From Diphasiastrum complanatum (taxonomy: Eukaryota; Streptophyta; Lycopodiopsida; Lycopodiales; Lycopodiaceae), in assembly GCA_029204225.1 (NCBI GenBank), contig CM055103.1, positions 67,001 to 131,000 of the forward strand: 64,000 bases of DNA, written 5' to 3'. The position numbers were made by a program, and so were the translations under genes. The notes under the pieces were generated by a model. It did not search any database and was not told the origin of the DNA. It saw only the letters and a list, made by a program, of their open reading frames with translations. Below, one piece after another: positions 10,921 to 23,173 of the stretch. Positions within the stretch are counted from its first letter, which is position 1. Every line of letters begins with the position of its first letter.

Positions 10921-12187
10921 AGACCCTATCAATGATGATTTTCCAAACAAACATCTATTCGAGATTTCATTTGCAAATTCATTATATTCTAATATTATTA
11001 TTTATCTTAAGGATCAGATGTATCCAGGTGGTTACGATTTGGAGCAAAAGATAGTTTTTCAATATAAGGTAGCACCTTATACAATTATTAACAATGTTTT
11101 GTACAAGCTTGGTGTTGACCATCAACTACGAAGATGTCTCAAAACTGAAGACATTAAAAAAGTCATTAAAGCCTTACACTCAGAAGATGCTGGTGGACAT
11201 TTTGCTTTGAAGAATACAGTTAATAAGATATTGACTGCCAAGTATTGGTGGCCAACAATGTTCAAGGATGAATAAAATTTTATTCGATCATGTGATCCAT
11301 GCCAGAGACCTGGTAAGCCTACAAAGGCAATGAATTGGCCGTTGACACCAATCTTGCCTCTTGCACCATTCAAGAAGTGGGGGATTGACTTTGTCGGTCC
11401 AATCAAACCTGTTACCCGACATACGAAATGTCGTTATATTCTAGTTGCCACGGATTATGCTACCAAGAACGTTTAAACAGAGGCGACGAAACGAAACGAT
11501 GTGAAAACTGTCGCGACGTTCTTATTCAAAAGTATAATCACAAGATATGGTTATCCACTTGAATTAGTAAGTGACCGAGGAACACATTTTCTAAATGATA
11601 CGATACAGTTGCTGACAACTTATTTTCTGATCAAACACAGAAAAACTACACCGTATAATCCAAAAGCAAACGGGTTGACAGAAAGAGCTAATGGAATTTC
11701 ATGTAAGGTCCTGACTAAAATTACTATTGCACATGCAACGGATTGGGATCAGAAACTACCATCAGTTCTCTGGGCTTATCGCAACACAGGGAAAATCACG
11801 ACGAAACAGACACCATATTTTCTTACATATGGTATGCATCCTATCTTGCCAATTGATTTCGAGGTGAAAACCTTTCGTATTCAAGCTCAACGAATAGATG
11901 CAGGATTTATGAACGGAAGGTTGACTAATATTAACGGAGGAAATCCAGAAACAAAGAAAGAAGAAATATGACAGTCATATAAAAAAATGTGATCTTAAAG
12001 TTGATGATTATGCTTTGATATATGACAGTTGCCATTAAAAGTTCCCTAGAAAACTCCGTATGCGATGGCTTGGACCGTATAAAGTCATAGAGGTGTTTGA
12101 CAATGGTTCTGTGCAACTTCAATCACTTGAAGGTGAACTATTACCGACATGTATTAATGGGTCCAGACTGAAGAAATACTACCTTTG
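10920..12187 (+). pseudogene. Gypsy 2 integrase
   Basis: The HHCC zinc region spans GGHFALKNTVNK to CDPCQ (11190-11310) with a TAA stop inside it at about 11273. The core reads [17 protein letters not shown] followed by a stop, VSDRGTHFLND and GLTERANG, so both Asp and the Glu of the DDE triad remain. The C-terminal part (MRWLGPYKVIEVF, then NGSRLKKYY) ends with a TGA at about 12186. Broken by at least three stops or frameshifts. Confidence 0.85.
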
Positions 12188-12670
12188 ACCAGAATTTTTT
12201 TTATTTATTCCTATTATTTTCTAGTATTTTTCTAAAAATAATCACGAATTTTCTTTTATCTTGTCTAAATTTTTTTTCGCAACATTTCTTTATTTTTTTT
12301 CTCTTCTCTTTTCTTTCTAGAAATTTTCGTGAATTTTTCTTGACTTCTCTCAATCTTTCAATATCATTTTAAAAGTATTTTTGAGATTTTTTCGAGAGAT
12401 TTTTTTTTTCGCGACACTAAAATTGTTAAACAAATTTTTGTAAATTGTTTTCGAGAATTTTTCTAGAATTTTTCTAGCATTATCTCCAGTTTTTTGAGAA
12501 ATTTTCTAGTATGTTGTTAAAATTTTCGAGAAATTTTCGTAGCTGTACATTTTTTTTAAAGATACTTCGAGAAAGTTTCGCGAAACTTTCTAGAATCTTT
12601 CTAGCATATTTTCGAGAATCTTTCGAGAATCTCTTGACCTACTTTTTGTATCCCTCCATTAAAGATGATG
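12188..12670 (+). other. T-rich low-complexity spacer
   Basis: About 480 bp of pyrimidine-rich sequence with many copies of short palindrome-like strings (TTTTCGAGAA, TTCTAGAA, TTTCTAG). No coding potential. It separates integrase from the extra 3' ORF of element 2; a shorter T-rich tract sits at the same place in element 1 (7383-7525). It could supply a 3' splice site or a translation initiation context for the extra ORF; this is inference. Confidence 0.6.
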
Positions 12671-13041
12671 GCCACATGATCATCATTATTCACACGTGTG
12701 TACGCTCACAGATATTGTTTTTTCCTAATTTATTGTTTTCTTTTTACAAATGGTCTTCCTTCATTAAAGATCGATATGGCAAATTATAGTTTCAAACACT
12801 GAGCCATGCACGTCCTCCATAAATGGAAGTGACAGATGTAAATGGAAGTGACAGATGTCAAGTCACCATGCCACATCATCATCCCTTCCACACCGCTACT
12901 GCTTATCAGAGTTATTTTCCATTTTTCCTCTTTACACTTTCCACCTGCGAAGTTTATGCTTTCCTGCACTCACTCTTTGTGATCAAAGCACCTTTTTGTG
13001 AACTATTGCGATCTACGAAGCTATCGTTTAACATTCGAACA

Positions 13042-15560
13042 ATGGCTTCCGCATCAAGTTTGAGCTCTAATATTATTTGGAAAGCACGCGCAGGAATCCG
13101 TCTGGCATCCATCCAGTCCTTTTTGGATCGATGCAGATTGGGTGATTTGAAAGTGGACCCCTCTATCATCCTCTCTGAAGTCAGTATTGAATTCGTGAAC
13201 CCCATCCATTCAATTTCGGAGGCGGACTGCAAAGTTCACGTACAAGGCCAATTCTTCACTATCACTGAAGACCTGTTCTGCACAGCTCTCGGATTACCTC
13301 TGGATGGGAAGCTGCTTTCAACTAATAAAGATTCGGTAGATGAAGCTGCCCATTTCTTAAGCAAATGTTTCGTACCCACGAAGGGGTACAAAATCTCTAT
13401 GATTCGAAATACAACATTCAAGCTGTTTTGTAAATATGCAAACCAAGCAATCTTTTTGACGGATGCAGATGCTACCATTTCAGTTCAAAATTTTGGATAT
13501 ATATTAGATGCTCTTGCGGGTAATCCAGTGTGCTTCGGCGTTATCACATACAAAGCCTTTTTGCGCTGGATTAAGCACCGCAATTTTTTTGGAGTTGGAG
13601 CCCATGTATCTCGACTCTACGCTCATTTTGACATATTGAACGATCAAGAGAAAACCATGCTGACAGGAAGATTGTTGGTTCCCAAGCCAATAGATCTTTC
13701 CAGCATCTTTTCTATACCTATTCTGGTTTTAGTTGATGCTGCACCAGCAATCGAAGTAGCAGCCACCACTGCTATGGAGACTGAGGTTGTGGCAATGGAC
13801 ACCGATGGAGCTGCTGCTGCTGTGGATTCTTCAAAGCCAGCATTTGCTTCCACATCTCAGAAGCAGCCGAGCGCATCCACCTCTGAGGATGACGAAACCC
13901 AGTCAGATACATCAAACAAGGGACGCGTAGCTGCTGAAGGCGACACTGGGGCACATGTGGTAGATGACGAAGAACCAGACGACCAGCCCCAGTGGTTTCA
14001 ATCCATAAGAAAGCCAAGAACCTTGGGGCTGAAGTATATGAGTTCGACAAGTACCACTGTCAACTCACAATGCAGCTTATCACCTCAGAGAGAAAATCAC
14101 TCGACTCTTTGAAGGAGTCCTTCGAGAATATCGATTCGCTTGAATCAAACAACACGAAGCTGATTGAACAACATCGTTCCTTCGAAACACAGCTTCAGAC
14201 TTTAATAAAAGAAGCCGATCCTTTGAAACAGACCAATAAGGCGATTTAGGCCAAGTCTGACAATTTTCAGATTCAAAACGATTCTTTGAAACAGCAAGTT
14301 TTGACTGCAAACCAACATAATGTCGCGCTCCAGAAACTTCTATAGGAGGAGCGAATGACAAGATTAAAGACAGAAGCTGTTTTGTCTCTGAGCACCACTG
14401 CCGAGTCAATCACTGTCGATCTCACGAAGCTGAACCAGCTCCAAGGCCAGATGCTCGATAATTTTCGAGTCGAGTTCTTACAACCGCTCGAGGATGCGAA
14501 GGCTCTTGTCGAGGAAGAGTTGGCGGAGCTCTCCAGTGATGCCACCCCATCTTGCAGCGGGCCCGATGCGCACGATGATTATTTGCAGGCCTTGCTGCGA
14601 ATTGATGAACTTACATAACAACTCCAAGCTGTGCATGCCTGCACCGGAGCCTCAGACCATCCAGAATTCCTGGAGGCTGTCGCAAAGATTGACCAGCTTG
14701 AACAGGAGCTGTCAACCCAAAAGCAACAAATGGAAGATTAGAAGCTGGCTGCTGAGTTGCAAACTCAGGATTTCGCAACTACATCTACACAGCCAAAGCG
14801 AATGCGACAAAATTAGTCGAAGGTATGTGCTGACAGATTCCGTGCATTTGCTGATCGCTTCTGGAAATGGTGTCCACATGCTTTTAATATTGAGTTGCAA
14901 TGGCGTGTGGATTACATGATGTTACCAGGCACAGTAGGCATCGCCTTCGACGACTGGAAGCGACCGTGGGAGAAAGACGACTTTCTCTGGTTATGGGCCC
15001 AACTCACTATGGAGCAGAAATGATGTCTCTGCTGGGGCATAATCCAGGGTAAATTCCAGGTCGTACCTTTCGGATTGGCAGAGTTATACATACGCTCTTC
15101 AGCTATGTATGCTCTCAAATATATCCATATCAAAGAACTTCAATTTTTGTGAAACGAAGATAATAAACGACATTTTTGGAAGCAAAAGTCACAGTTTCAG
15201 CTGTACAAACCACAAGCCGTTGCAGATTTAGGCGCATTTGACGATGCAGGTCTGCTAATAAATATCAATATGGCTTATCCAAAATTATTCAGTCTATATG
15301 TGGATTGGGAGCGAAACCTTGCAGAATATTTTGCGGAGATTTGCCATAATTTGCAAGATAGAAGGAAGTCATTTCGTTATAAGCAATTTTGTACATATAC
15401 ATTTTGGCAGTTTGGTACCTTTGCGGCGGAGACATTAATTTTTGTTCTAAACCTTTATGTTAAAGGCAATTTTATTAGATTTTCAGCTCGTTACTGTAAA
15501 GAAATCGCTCTACGAAGTGATTCAGATGAAGATACCAAGTTAAACATTACTCTCGGTTAA
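13042..15560 (+). pseudogene. Extra 3' ORF of gypsy 2: plant transposon-protein-like domain plus coiled coil
   Basis: From the ATG at 13042 (MASASSLSSN) the frame is open to 14112. Residues about 10-215 resemble the domain annotated as putative plant transposon protein (Pfam PF20167 type), with SIEFVNPIHS, CKVHVQGQFFTIT and ALGLP. An Ala/Ser/Asp-rich linker follows. Translation continues only in other frames: a coiled coil at 13990-14800 (KSLDSLKESFENIDSLESN), then a Trp-rich region (FWKWCPHAFN, GIAFDDWKRPWEKDD) and a last block to 15560. The whole was probably one protein of about 800 residues, now cut by four or more stops and frameshifts. The Pfam assignment is from memory of the family pattern. 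Confidence 0.55.
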
Positions 15561-15985
15561 GTTAGAAGAATTCGACAACTTACCAGTTGGCCGCTATACC
15601 AAATCGAAAGAATACTTGCTCTTGATCGAAGCTCAACAGAACTTGGAGCTTGTTCAAGAAGTTATATAAAGAATTAAATCATTCCTGAAAATTCATTCGT
15701 GTCTTTGTCGTGGTGATGTTTCTGTGGCATGCTGACTTTTTGAAGTTTATAGATGTTTTGAAGTTTGATTCCAGTTTTCATCAGCAATTCAAAGATCGAC
15801 TCAAAACAACCTATTCAATTAAAAGAAACAGCAAGACATATATTCTCTAAGATGAAGAAATATCCAAAGGACGAAATACACGAAGAAATATCTTTTTGCC
15901 TCAACGAAAAAATCTGACGAACAAGAATGTTTCTCAAATACTCCTCAAAATAAAGATGATATGTTCACGAGGACGTTTCACATTT

Positions 15986-17230
15986 GAGGAAGGGGATATG
16001 TGATGCCACGAAAATGTTAAAAATTAAAATATCAATATAAATATGGCATGATATACTCGAAAATGAAGATATGACTTGGATAAATATAAATCATGAAGAG
16101 GCCTAAGTCATTTTTCGGGAATATATCTCCTAAGTACTTGCCTTGTAATTAAGGACAAGACCTTTTAAACGAAAAGATATTGTCTTGGACAACCTTTACT
16201 AGGTTGTCCATACGAAACGACTAGATACGAAAAGACCTGATAAACTAGAGTAACTTTAACTCATAGTTAAGTATACCTCCTATGGTATAGGTGAACGTAT
16301 TTTCAGTCTAATCGTTAACTAGACCCTTTCACGGGAGCGACGCACCTGTTGTTTTAGAGGTGTGTTTGTTCGTCCCATAGAACATATATTGATCTCAGAC
16401 TTCAGTCTCAATCATCGAGAGAGAAGAGTTTATGCTTATGTAAGAGATTGAAGAAGTGAATAGAGTTCTGTGAGTTATTCTCCCTTATCTCTGTTCTCCG
16501 CACTGCTGAGTGTGAGTGATCTAGAGTCTGCTAACAATCTCTAATGCATATCATAAATTTCTCTCTGATCAGACCGACGCTCTAGTGCATTATAGTCGTT
16601 TGTTGAGTTTCTGTAAAGCATGCTCTAAAGAACTGTCTTTAAACTATCTTATTCGTCTGTCACGAATACTTACTTTTTGGCACTCGAATAACGACTATCT
16701 TTGGTACAGTTTAGCACGATCATTGAATGAAGCTGTATGTATACATATGAGATGACAATCCTTGCCTGAAGAATTAAGTCTCTAATCTATCTTTTTGATT
16801 GGCATTGACATAAGTTTCTAACGTACTCTAAAACTTTTCGTGTTCTTTAACCATTAAGTTGGACTTTAGTTGTTGAGGACTTCTGTTGAGAAACAAATAG
16901 TTCACGAACGCAATTAATTAATTGTCTGCACAGTCGCGAATACATCGAACAATTCTCGATTCTCTGTTGACACCTTAATCAGCCAGAGCGTAGTACCGTT
17001 GTACTACTCTGATAACATCTCATTTGTAGAACGCGCTTCATCCAATTCGATAGAGGCCAGATTGTTGTTCTGAATTTATTAACACTACCCATCCCAAATA
17101 TAAGTAATACTGGTTACTTTTTAATGTCTGTCGACAACCAGAATAACACTCGAAACCACTTGCCATAATTGTACCAAAAACATAACTTTCTAACGCTGTC
17201 CTATGTGGGAACGACATTATTTACTATAAA
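15986..17230 (+). repeat. Polypurine tract and putative 3' LTR of gypsy 2
   Basis: GAGGAAGGGGA at 15986-15996 is a polypurine tract, immediately followed at 15999 by TGTGATGCCACG, a typical LTR start. The right end is not certain because no second copy is in the window; CA dinucleotides at about 16970 and 17080 are candidates. The interval contains no genes. It includes paired short strings such as AGGTTGTCCATAC and is AT-rich, as LTRs here usually are. Confidence 0.5.
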
Positions 17231-17232
17231 AT

Positions 17233-18986
17233 CTATATTAACCCTATTGGTATAGTATGACAAGGATCCATCCTGATCCCCTCATCGGAGATAATATGTC
17301 TGAGGTAGTGAATCTCTTCCTTGAAGAATTCACATTCTGATTCCCTTGTTTTTCGTTTCCGCACTAGCCGCTTGAACTGCACAGAAGAAACAACTGGCGA
17401 AGCCGGCACACTTGCATTTTCAACCAACTTAACTTTCTGACCTCTATGAACAAACTCCAAAGTGTTATCAACATAGCTACGCACAAGACCACCAGTAGTT
17501 TCTAACATAAACAACCATTCATGACCAAGTATTACATCTGCCAAGGCCAAGCTTATTACTTGAAAGTCTACAGTATCTTGATATTCTTGGATTTGTATGG
17601 GAACTTGTGGAACGAAAGTATCATAAATATCTTTATGCTGACCATCAACAAGTATAACTATGTATTGATGATTGCTTGGTTTTTGCTCTAACTTCAGCTT
17701 CTTCACCAAAGAATGGTTTAGAAAGTTGTGGGTTGCCCCATCGTCCACCATTATCCGAACTTTCTGGCCATTAATACTTCCTAACAATTGAAAAATAGTA
17801 TGAGGTCCGACCGCAAGTTGCCAAATGTTAGCAGTAATCGAACAGGTATGTGTCTCATTTGTATGAGACACGTGAACAGACTTTACCTTAGGGGACTGTC
17901 CCAAAGGCAAAACTTGGACAGTGTGAACTTGCTTCTCCCATTTCTTAAAAAGGACCATTTTGGTTCTTACCTGGAGTTTCGTCAGTGTTCCCTTTATGTT
18001 GTACATTAGGACACTGACTCTTGTTATGACCTTTTCCCATACAAATGAACACAAGTGCTCCCTCTTGGATCTTTCTATATCACTTCTCGACAATCTATAC
18101 CTCTTTTTATTCGAAGAATTAGATGTTGGAATTTTTTTCTCCTCTCCATGCTTGGAGGATTCAGGTCAGGTATCTTCCACTATTCTTTTACCTTTTGGGC
18201 GAACTATGTCATCATAAGTCTGAGCTAGTGTGATAGTAGTTTCCAATGTTTTAGGCTTTAAAGGCTGAAGATACTTCTGGTATTCGGCTTGCAAGCCCTG
18301 AACGAATCCCCTTACCTGATTGTAATCATCGAAGTCAGATAATTTCATGGTAGCATCCCGATAACTGGCGATATATTGGGTGAGAGGATGGTTTCCCATG
18401 CAACAGGTTTCCCAATCTTCCCAGTTTCTATCGGTCTCATTTTCAGGTAGGAAATTTTTCTTGAACATATCATGAAAACTATCCTAAGTCTTTGGTTCTG
18501 AACCATTTCCCCGCAGACTTATCCACCACCTAAAGGCTTTTTCTGCCAGGGGGATGCTTGTCTCTAAAGGCTGATCCTCATCAGGAGTTCCTTTTAATCA
18601 AAAGCATCATCATGCTTAACAAGAAAGGCAACAATCGAATCGCGGTTACGGCCTTTTTCTTCTCCACCAAAGGTGGGAAGGCGCAAATCTTTAGGTACTA
18701 CCTTATGGGGTGATGGTGGGACAAGTAAACTACTACCGTGGATAGTAGAATTCAGTCGGTACTGTGCTAAAACTGATTGTTTTAAAGCATTAAGACTTTG
18801 AACATTATCACGTACTAGTCTTTCAAGTTTGGAAAGCCTTTCATTAGTCTCTTGCTGGATATTGGCTTGTTCCTCAACATGCTCTTCTAATTTTTTAAGA
18901 TGATCATAAGTTTCTACTACCCACTGCCTAAACTCAAAAATGTTTAATAATATTTCTTCATTTTCGTCCCCCTGATTCATGTCCAC
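17233..18986 (-). pseudogene. Ty3/gypsy element 3 remnant: gag, protease, fused RT end
   Basis: Read leftwards: gag at 18986-18594 (a coiled coil with EEQANIQQETNERLSKLE, then KDLRLPTFGG) and at 18468-18166 (LTQYIASYRDATMKLSDF). A CCHC knuckle near 18030 reads FICMGKGHNKSQC with the first Cys lost and lies out of frame. The protease VDDGATHNFLN is at about 17740. At about 17350 the same open frame passes directly into CEFFKEEIHYLRHIIS, which is the region after the RT active site. The entire RT catalytic core is therefore deleted. The remnant ends at about 17260. Confidence 0.8.
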
Positions 18987-18989
18987 ATC

Positions 18990-19430
18990 TCATGCAAGGA
19001 GGGATTTTGAGAGGGTTCTTGAGTAGGCGGTAAAAGAGGAACTGACTGGCTCTTTTCTACTGGAGAAGTTCCATGAGGCAAACTAGGCATGACTATATCT
19101 TCAAGTTTGTCTACAGGAGTATGACTCATGTCTATAAAATTAAGCATGTGTAATAGAACAGAGACAACAATGTTTAATTACACCCCAAAAAATTGACTTA
19201 CTAGCACATGCAAAGAGTGTATGACCTCATGCATTGACATGCAAAACAAAAGCAAGAGATGTTAGAAATAAATGACTATGCTAAAGTTAATCCATAGGTT
19301 AAGATGACCCAAAAGGTCGAGATTTGTGTAACCATGGGTATTTAGTTATTTATGCCATCTTAAGTTTGTCTTAAGTTCAGTTGGACCCAATTTTGGTCAT
19401 GTACTGACTCGTGGGTCCTTAGGGGTCATA
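18990..19430. other. No gene seen; probable leader or LTR scrap of gypsy 3
   Basis: The sequence upstream of the gypsy 3 gag is pyrimidine- and AT-rich and has no recognisable PBS, repeats or coding frame. It probably includes the untranslated leader of that element. Confidence 0.35.
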
Positions 19431-19436
19431 AACTTC

Positions 19437-20055
19437 GTACAAAGCTTGAGGATAAAGGAGTTAAATGCATTTTTGTTGGCTATAGTAGTGAAAGCAAAGG
19501 CTATAGGCTATTCAATTTGAGCACTAACAAGATTATTGCTAGTCGTGATGTGCATCTTGATGAAAAGAATTCAATGGATGTGGCCCCAACTCATATCTTG
19601 AAGGGGGACAGCCCACATAGTGTGAATGTTGAAGTTTTTCCAGATTTGGTACCATCTTCTATTGTTGGAGATAAGGGGCAGCAATCAACCAGTTTCGACC
19701 TGCCCAACACCTCATCAAGTTTAGAGCCTAATGTTCATCAAGAACCGCCCATTGTTGCTCATAATCAGCCTGCAGAAACTGTTGGACAACAAGGACCACT
19801 TTTGGAAGTGAAGAAAAAAAATGTTTCTGATTACAAAGCCTTTCTAGCTTTCAGCCCTTTGCCTGACGAAGATGTTCGCGAACTCAAACATCTGGAGACA
19901 CGAAACACGAAGAGTTTCGCGAACACGAAAGTCAACCGAGATGAAGATGAACGGTTCGCGAACACGAAATATTCACGAACGAGATTCCTTCGTAGTCCAG
20001 TACGAAAGAAGGCAGACGAGGTAAACAAAACCCGTTCAGCGCTCACGTCCTATTC
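19437..20055 (+). pseudogene. Copia integrase C-terminus joined to a 3' tail
   Basis: The frame reads GVKCIFVGYSSESKGYRLFN then ASRDVHLDE, the conserved end of copia integrase, followed by the Ser/Pro-rich linker that normally precedes RT. At about 19815 the linker passes directly into a segment (19816-20055) that reappears at 22885-23115 behind the RNase H of the copia piece at 21549. RT and RNase H are thus deleted between linker and tail in this copy. Confidence 0.8.
19816..20055 (+). repeat. Copia 3' tail, direct repeat copy 1
   Basis: About 235 bp shared with 22885-23115 in the same orientation (for example GATTACAAAGCCTT and ACGAACGAGATTCCTTCG occur in both). It is the region between the end of pol and the 3' LTR of this copia family. 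It contains several CGCGAACACGAAA-like short repeats. Confidence 0.75.
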
Positions 20056-20194
20056 TCCTGTCTGTTCTGTGCTGATCTGTTTCTTGGGTTTTGGCGGCAA
20101 TCCATGGCTGCATGACCCTTCTTATGGCAATGGATACACTCAATCTTGGGATTGTGCCCGCAGGTATCTACTGTATGCCCGTCTCTTCTGCATC

Positions 20195-20846
20195 TCACGC
20201 AGGTCTTCTTGTTTGTATCTTGTCATTTCGACCTCCCTTTGGTCTTCCAATTGCTCTTGCTGGTCCTCTTTGTTTGCTAGTCACGATCCTGCCTCTGATT
20301 TGACTCCCTCTTAGGGTTGAATTATTTCTTGGATTTTTCTCTGTTGTCGTAGAGAGCCTGATCAAAACCATCCTTGTAATCAAGGTGTTCTCTGGCCTCA
20401 ACTTCCTCTCGAATCTCGACAATCGCCTTTCTGAGGTTTACGGTAGGATCTTTCGCGAGCAGGGTTCGTGTCGTCTGAAAAGACCTAGGTAAGGCTCTCA
20501 ACAGGTACGTGAGCTGCTTCTCAGCTGATACTGCATTCTCTGCTCCAGAGTTGTGTAGAGATAGGAACAGATCCTTCATCTTTCTCATGAAGGAGGTGAG
20601 GTCTTTTCCATCCCATTGTAGATTTGTGAACTGATCTTCCAACATCATGATCTGACCTCTTGATTTCGTCTGAAATCTTGTGAGCAGTGTATCCCACATC
20701 TCCTTAGCTTTGGAGAGTGTAGCCAGGTCAAGTGTAAGGCTATCTTCAATGGAAGATGATAGCAAGGCTACAGCCTTGTTGTTTTTTTCCCTCCATTCGC
20801 GTAGCTCCTTGTCTGTTGTCGTAGGCATTTCTTCTGTGCCATCCAC
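20195..20846 (-). pseudogene. gag: Copia gag (UBN2 type)
   Basis: The - strand frame from 20846 gives the classic UBN2 gag pattern: ALLSSSIEDSLTLDLATLSK, AKEMWDTLLTRFQ, MKDLFLSLHNSG, LLRALPRSFQTTRTLL and EVEAREHLD. It ends at a stop near 20322. The zinc-knuckle region further left (20050-20320) is no longer in frame. The N-terminal residues before MDGTEEMPT are missing or frameshifted. Confidence 0.8.
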
Positions 20847-21085
20847 CTAGGAGAAGAGTCCTTTGCCCTTGAGTATTAAAGATGTCTGAACTTTCTAGGC
20901 TAGAAATTTAGATTTTGAAGAATCAAGTATAGTGCAGATCTTGCTCTGCATGCTGCCGATCGAAGCCATTGTTTCTTGAAGTCTGTTTCTTTGTTGATGG
21001 TTGTTTGTCTGAATGCTTGGCCTCCTGGATCTGCTAGCTTCTTGTCTATGTCAGAATATGACAAGAATCCCTGTTCTGATACCAC

Positions 21086-21548
21086 TGATGAGAAAAAAAG
21101 TGATTGACTGATGAGAAACTCATCAGATTCACGAAATTTTTGCAAAGGCGAATCAATCATGATTTTCTTCAGCTCGGATGGAGTTCAGATGTGACCGTTG
21201 GACACTGCCAGCTGAATCGCTCCTATAATCCTCTAGAGTGTAGTCAGTCACTGTTGATCTGCGTTCATAAAATTAATGCAGCGTTCAACAAAGTTTCAAC
21301 CAAAGTGCGGAATTCAAAATGAACAAGAAAACACAGACATATGAAATATCAGCATAAGCATTCAACATCCAAGATCAGACACAACAAGAAAATAATCTAT
21401 ATTAATTTTTTTTTAAATTTTTTCAAGCATTGCATGCGAATCCACGCAGTGCGTTGGCGTGAAAGAAACACTGTTCTTTCACAAGTAGTAGTCTCGCTTC
21501 ACTAGCAGACAATTGGATCTTCTGATCCTAGACAAAATTGTCTTCGCG
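21086..21548 (-). repeat. Inverted LTR arm (left)
   Basis: 463 bp that are the reverse complement, with scattered differences, of 23410-23872. On the - strand it ends CTCATCA one base before the PBS, so it is the 3' part of a 5' LTR. At 21549 it joins RT sequence of opposite polarity. Confidence 0.85.
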
Positions 21549-22882
21549 TGCATCCTGAAACCTTTTCTCATGTCATCAAACATTCGTCCCTACGTCTATT
21601 ATTTACATATGTAACAGCTTATGACCTCAGGATCCACATTGTGAACGAGAAGATAGCCTTCTTACATGGCGAATTAGACGAAGGGATCTACATGGATCAG
21701 CCCCTAGGATTCGTCTCGAATTTACTTCCTGACTATGTATGCAGAATGCATAGAATCATCTACGGTCTGAAATAGTCAGTCCGAAAATAGTACACGAAGG
21801 AAGATCAAGCCCTGAAATCATTAGGATTCAAGCCTCTGTTGGCTAACTCCAATGTGTATGTCAAAATTACAGATGGGTAGATCATCATAGTGGCTGTATA
21901 TGTGGACGACACTCTGATACTTTGTAGGAGTGAGCAGCTAATTGTTGAGGTGAAGACATATATCTCGAAACATTTCAAGATAGTGGATCTGGGAGAAGCC
22001 AGGTGTTACCTAGGCTTACAAATTGAGAGGGACTATGTGGGAGGTAAGTTATACCTTCACCAGTCCAGATACACCCAGAAGATCCTAGAGGACTTTGGGA
22101 TGCTGAATTGCAAAGGAGCGAGCACTCCAATGCTCGTAGAGATGGTGCTAACAAATGATGACTGTACAAGGACTGACGAAGAGAGAGAACAAATGCATTT
22201 CACACCTTACAGAAAGCTGATAGGATCAATGATGTACCTTGCAGACAACACACATCCTGATATTGTCTATGTAGTATTTAGGATGAGCCAATTTTGCACG
22301 AATCCAGGCTCGACACATAGGAAGATTGCGAAACAAATTTTGCAATATCTTCAATCAATGAGGGATTATGGCTTGTGTTATTGTTGTGGTGCAGGTTTCA
22401 GGATACTTCCCTACAACGATGCTAGCTGGGCATCTCTCAAGGACGATTGTAAAAGCATGTTAGAAGGATGCACCATCGCATCAGGAGCAGCAGTTCTCTG
22501 GGTCAGCAAGAAGTAGACCATTGTAGCCCAGTCATTTTGTAAAGCAGAGTACGTAGCAGCAGCAAAGATGGCCAACGAAATAATTTGGCTAAGGCAGTTC
22601 CTGGACGAATTGGGCGAAACAAGGAACGAGCCTCTGGTCTTGCAGATGGACAACACCTCTGCAATATACCTGACGAAAGATCTCAAATTCCACTCCAGAA
22701 CGAAGCACATTGCGATCAAGTATCACTTGATTAGGGATCTGATTGAAAAGAAGATGATGCAGACCACCTTCATAGGAACGAAAGACATGGTTGCTGACAT
22801 CTTCACAAAGGCCTTGGAGAAAGGACTCTTTGAGAGGCAAAGGAGAAGCCTCGAGATCGTAAAGCTTTTGAGAGGAAGCTGA
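21549..22882 (+). pseudogene. Copia reverse transcriptase and RNase H
   Basis: RT starts abruptly at ETFSHVIKHSSLRLL; the first catalytic Asp (normally MDVKTAF) is Asn in IVNEKIAFLHGELDE. AVYVDDTLIL (21896-) retains the YVDD motif. The connection reads YLGLQIERD, and RNase H has NDASWASLKDD, KAEYVAAAKM and DNTSAIYLTKD, with the end KDMVADIFTKAL. Stops at 21774, near 21880 and at 22515 interrupt it. The end at 22880 is the normal end of copia pol. Confidence 0.85.
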
Positions 22883-22884
22883 AG

Positions 22885-23115
22885 AAACAAAATGTTTATG
22901 ATTACAAAGCCTTGCTAGCTTTCAGCCCTTTGCTTGATGAAGATGTTCTCGAACTCGAACATCTGGAGACACGAAACACGTAGGGTTTTGCGAACATGAA
23001 AGTCAACGGAGACGAAGACGAAGGTTTGCAAACACGAAATATCCACGAACGAGATTCCTTCGCGGTCCAGTACGGAAGAAGACAAACGAGGTAAACGAAA
23101 CTCGTTCAGAGTTCA
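22885..23115 (+). repeat. Copia 3' tail, direct repeat copy 2
   Basis: Direct repeat of 19816-20055, here in its native place between RNase H and the 3' LTR. Confidence 0.75.
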
Positions 23116-23173
23116 TGCCCCCAAGAGTACCACCAAAGATCACGCAAGTACCCAAAAGTACAATAATCTGATC

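Larger units (their letters stand above)
9511..15998 (+). mobile_element. Ty3/gypsy LTR retrotransposon 2 (5' truncated) with extra 3' ORF
   Basis: RT, RNase H and integrase in gypsy order on the + strand are followed by a 470-bp T-rich spacer, a long additional ORF region (13042-15560), a purine tract (15986-15996) and a TG-starting LTR at 15999. Gag and protease are missing at the left end. It is a different family from element 1 at the sequence level but has the same unusual organisation of a long extra ORF region behind integrase. Confidence 0.8.
20056..21548 (-). mobile_element. Copia 5' part in reverse: gag, PBS and partial LTR
   Basis: On the - strand, reading leftwards from 21548, there is a partial LTR (21548-21086), a PBS (TGGTATCAGAACAGGG, complement of 21069-21084, matching the 3' end of initiator tRNA-Met at its first 11 bases) and a gag frame (20846-20322). 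The arm is bounded on both sides by + strand copia pieces, so this block is inverted relative to its surroundings. Confidence 0.8.

Noticed and set aside
15270-15560. A separate 96-codon gene
   Set aside because: It is in line with, and continues, the decayed extra ORF of gypsy 2, ending before its polypurine tract.
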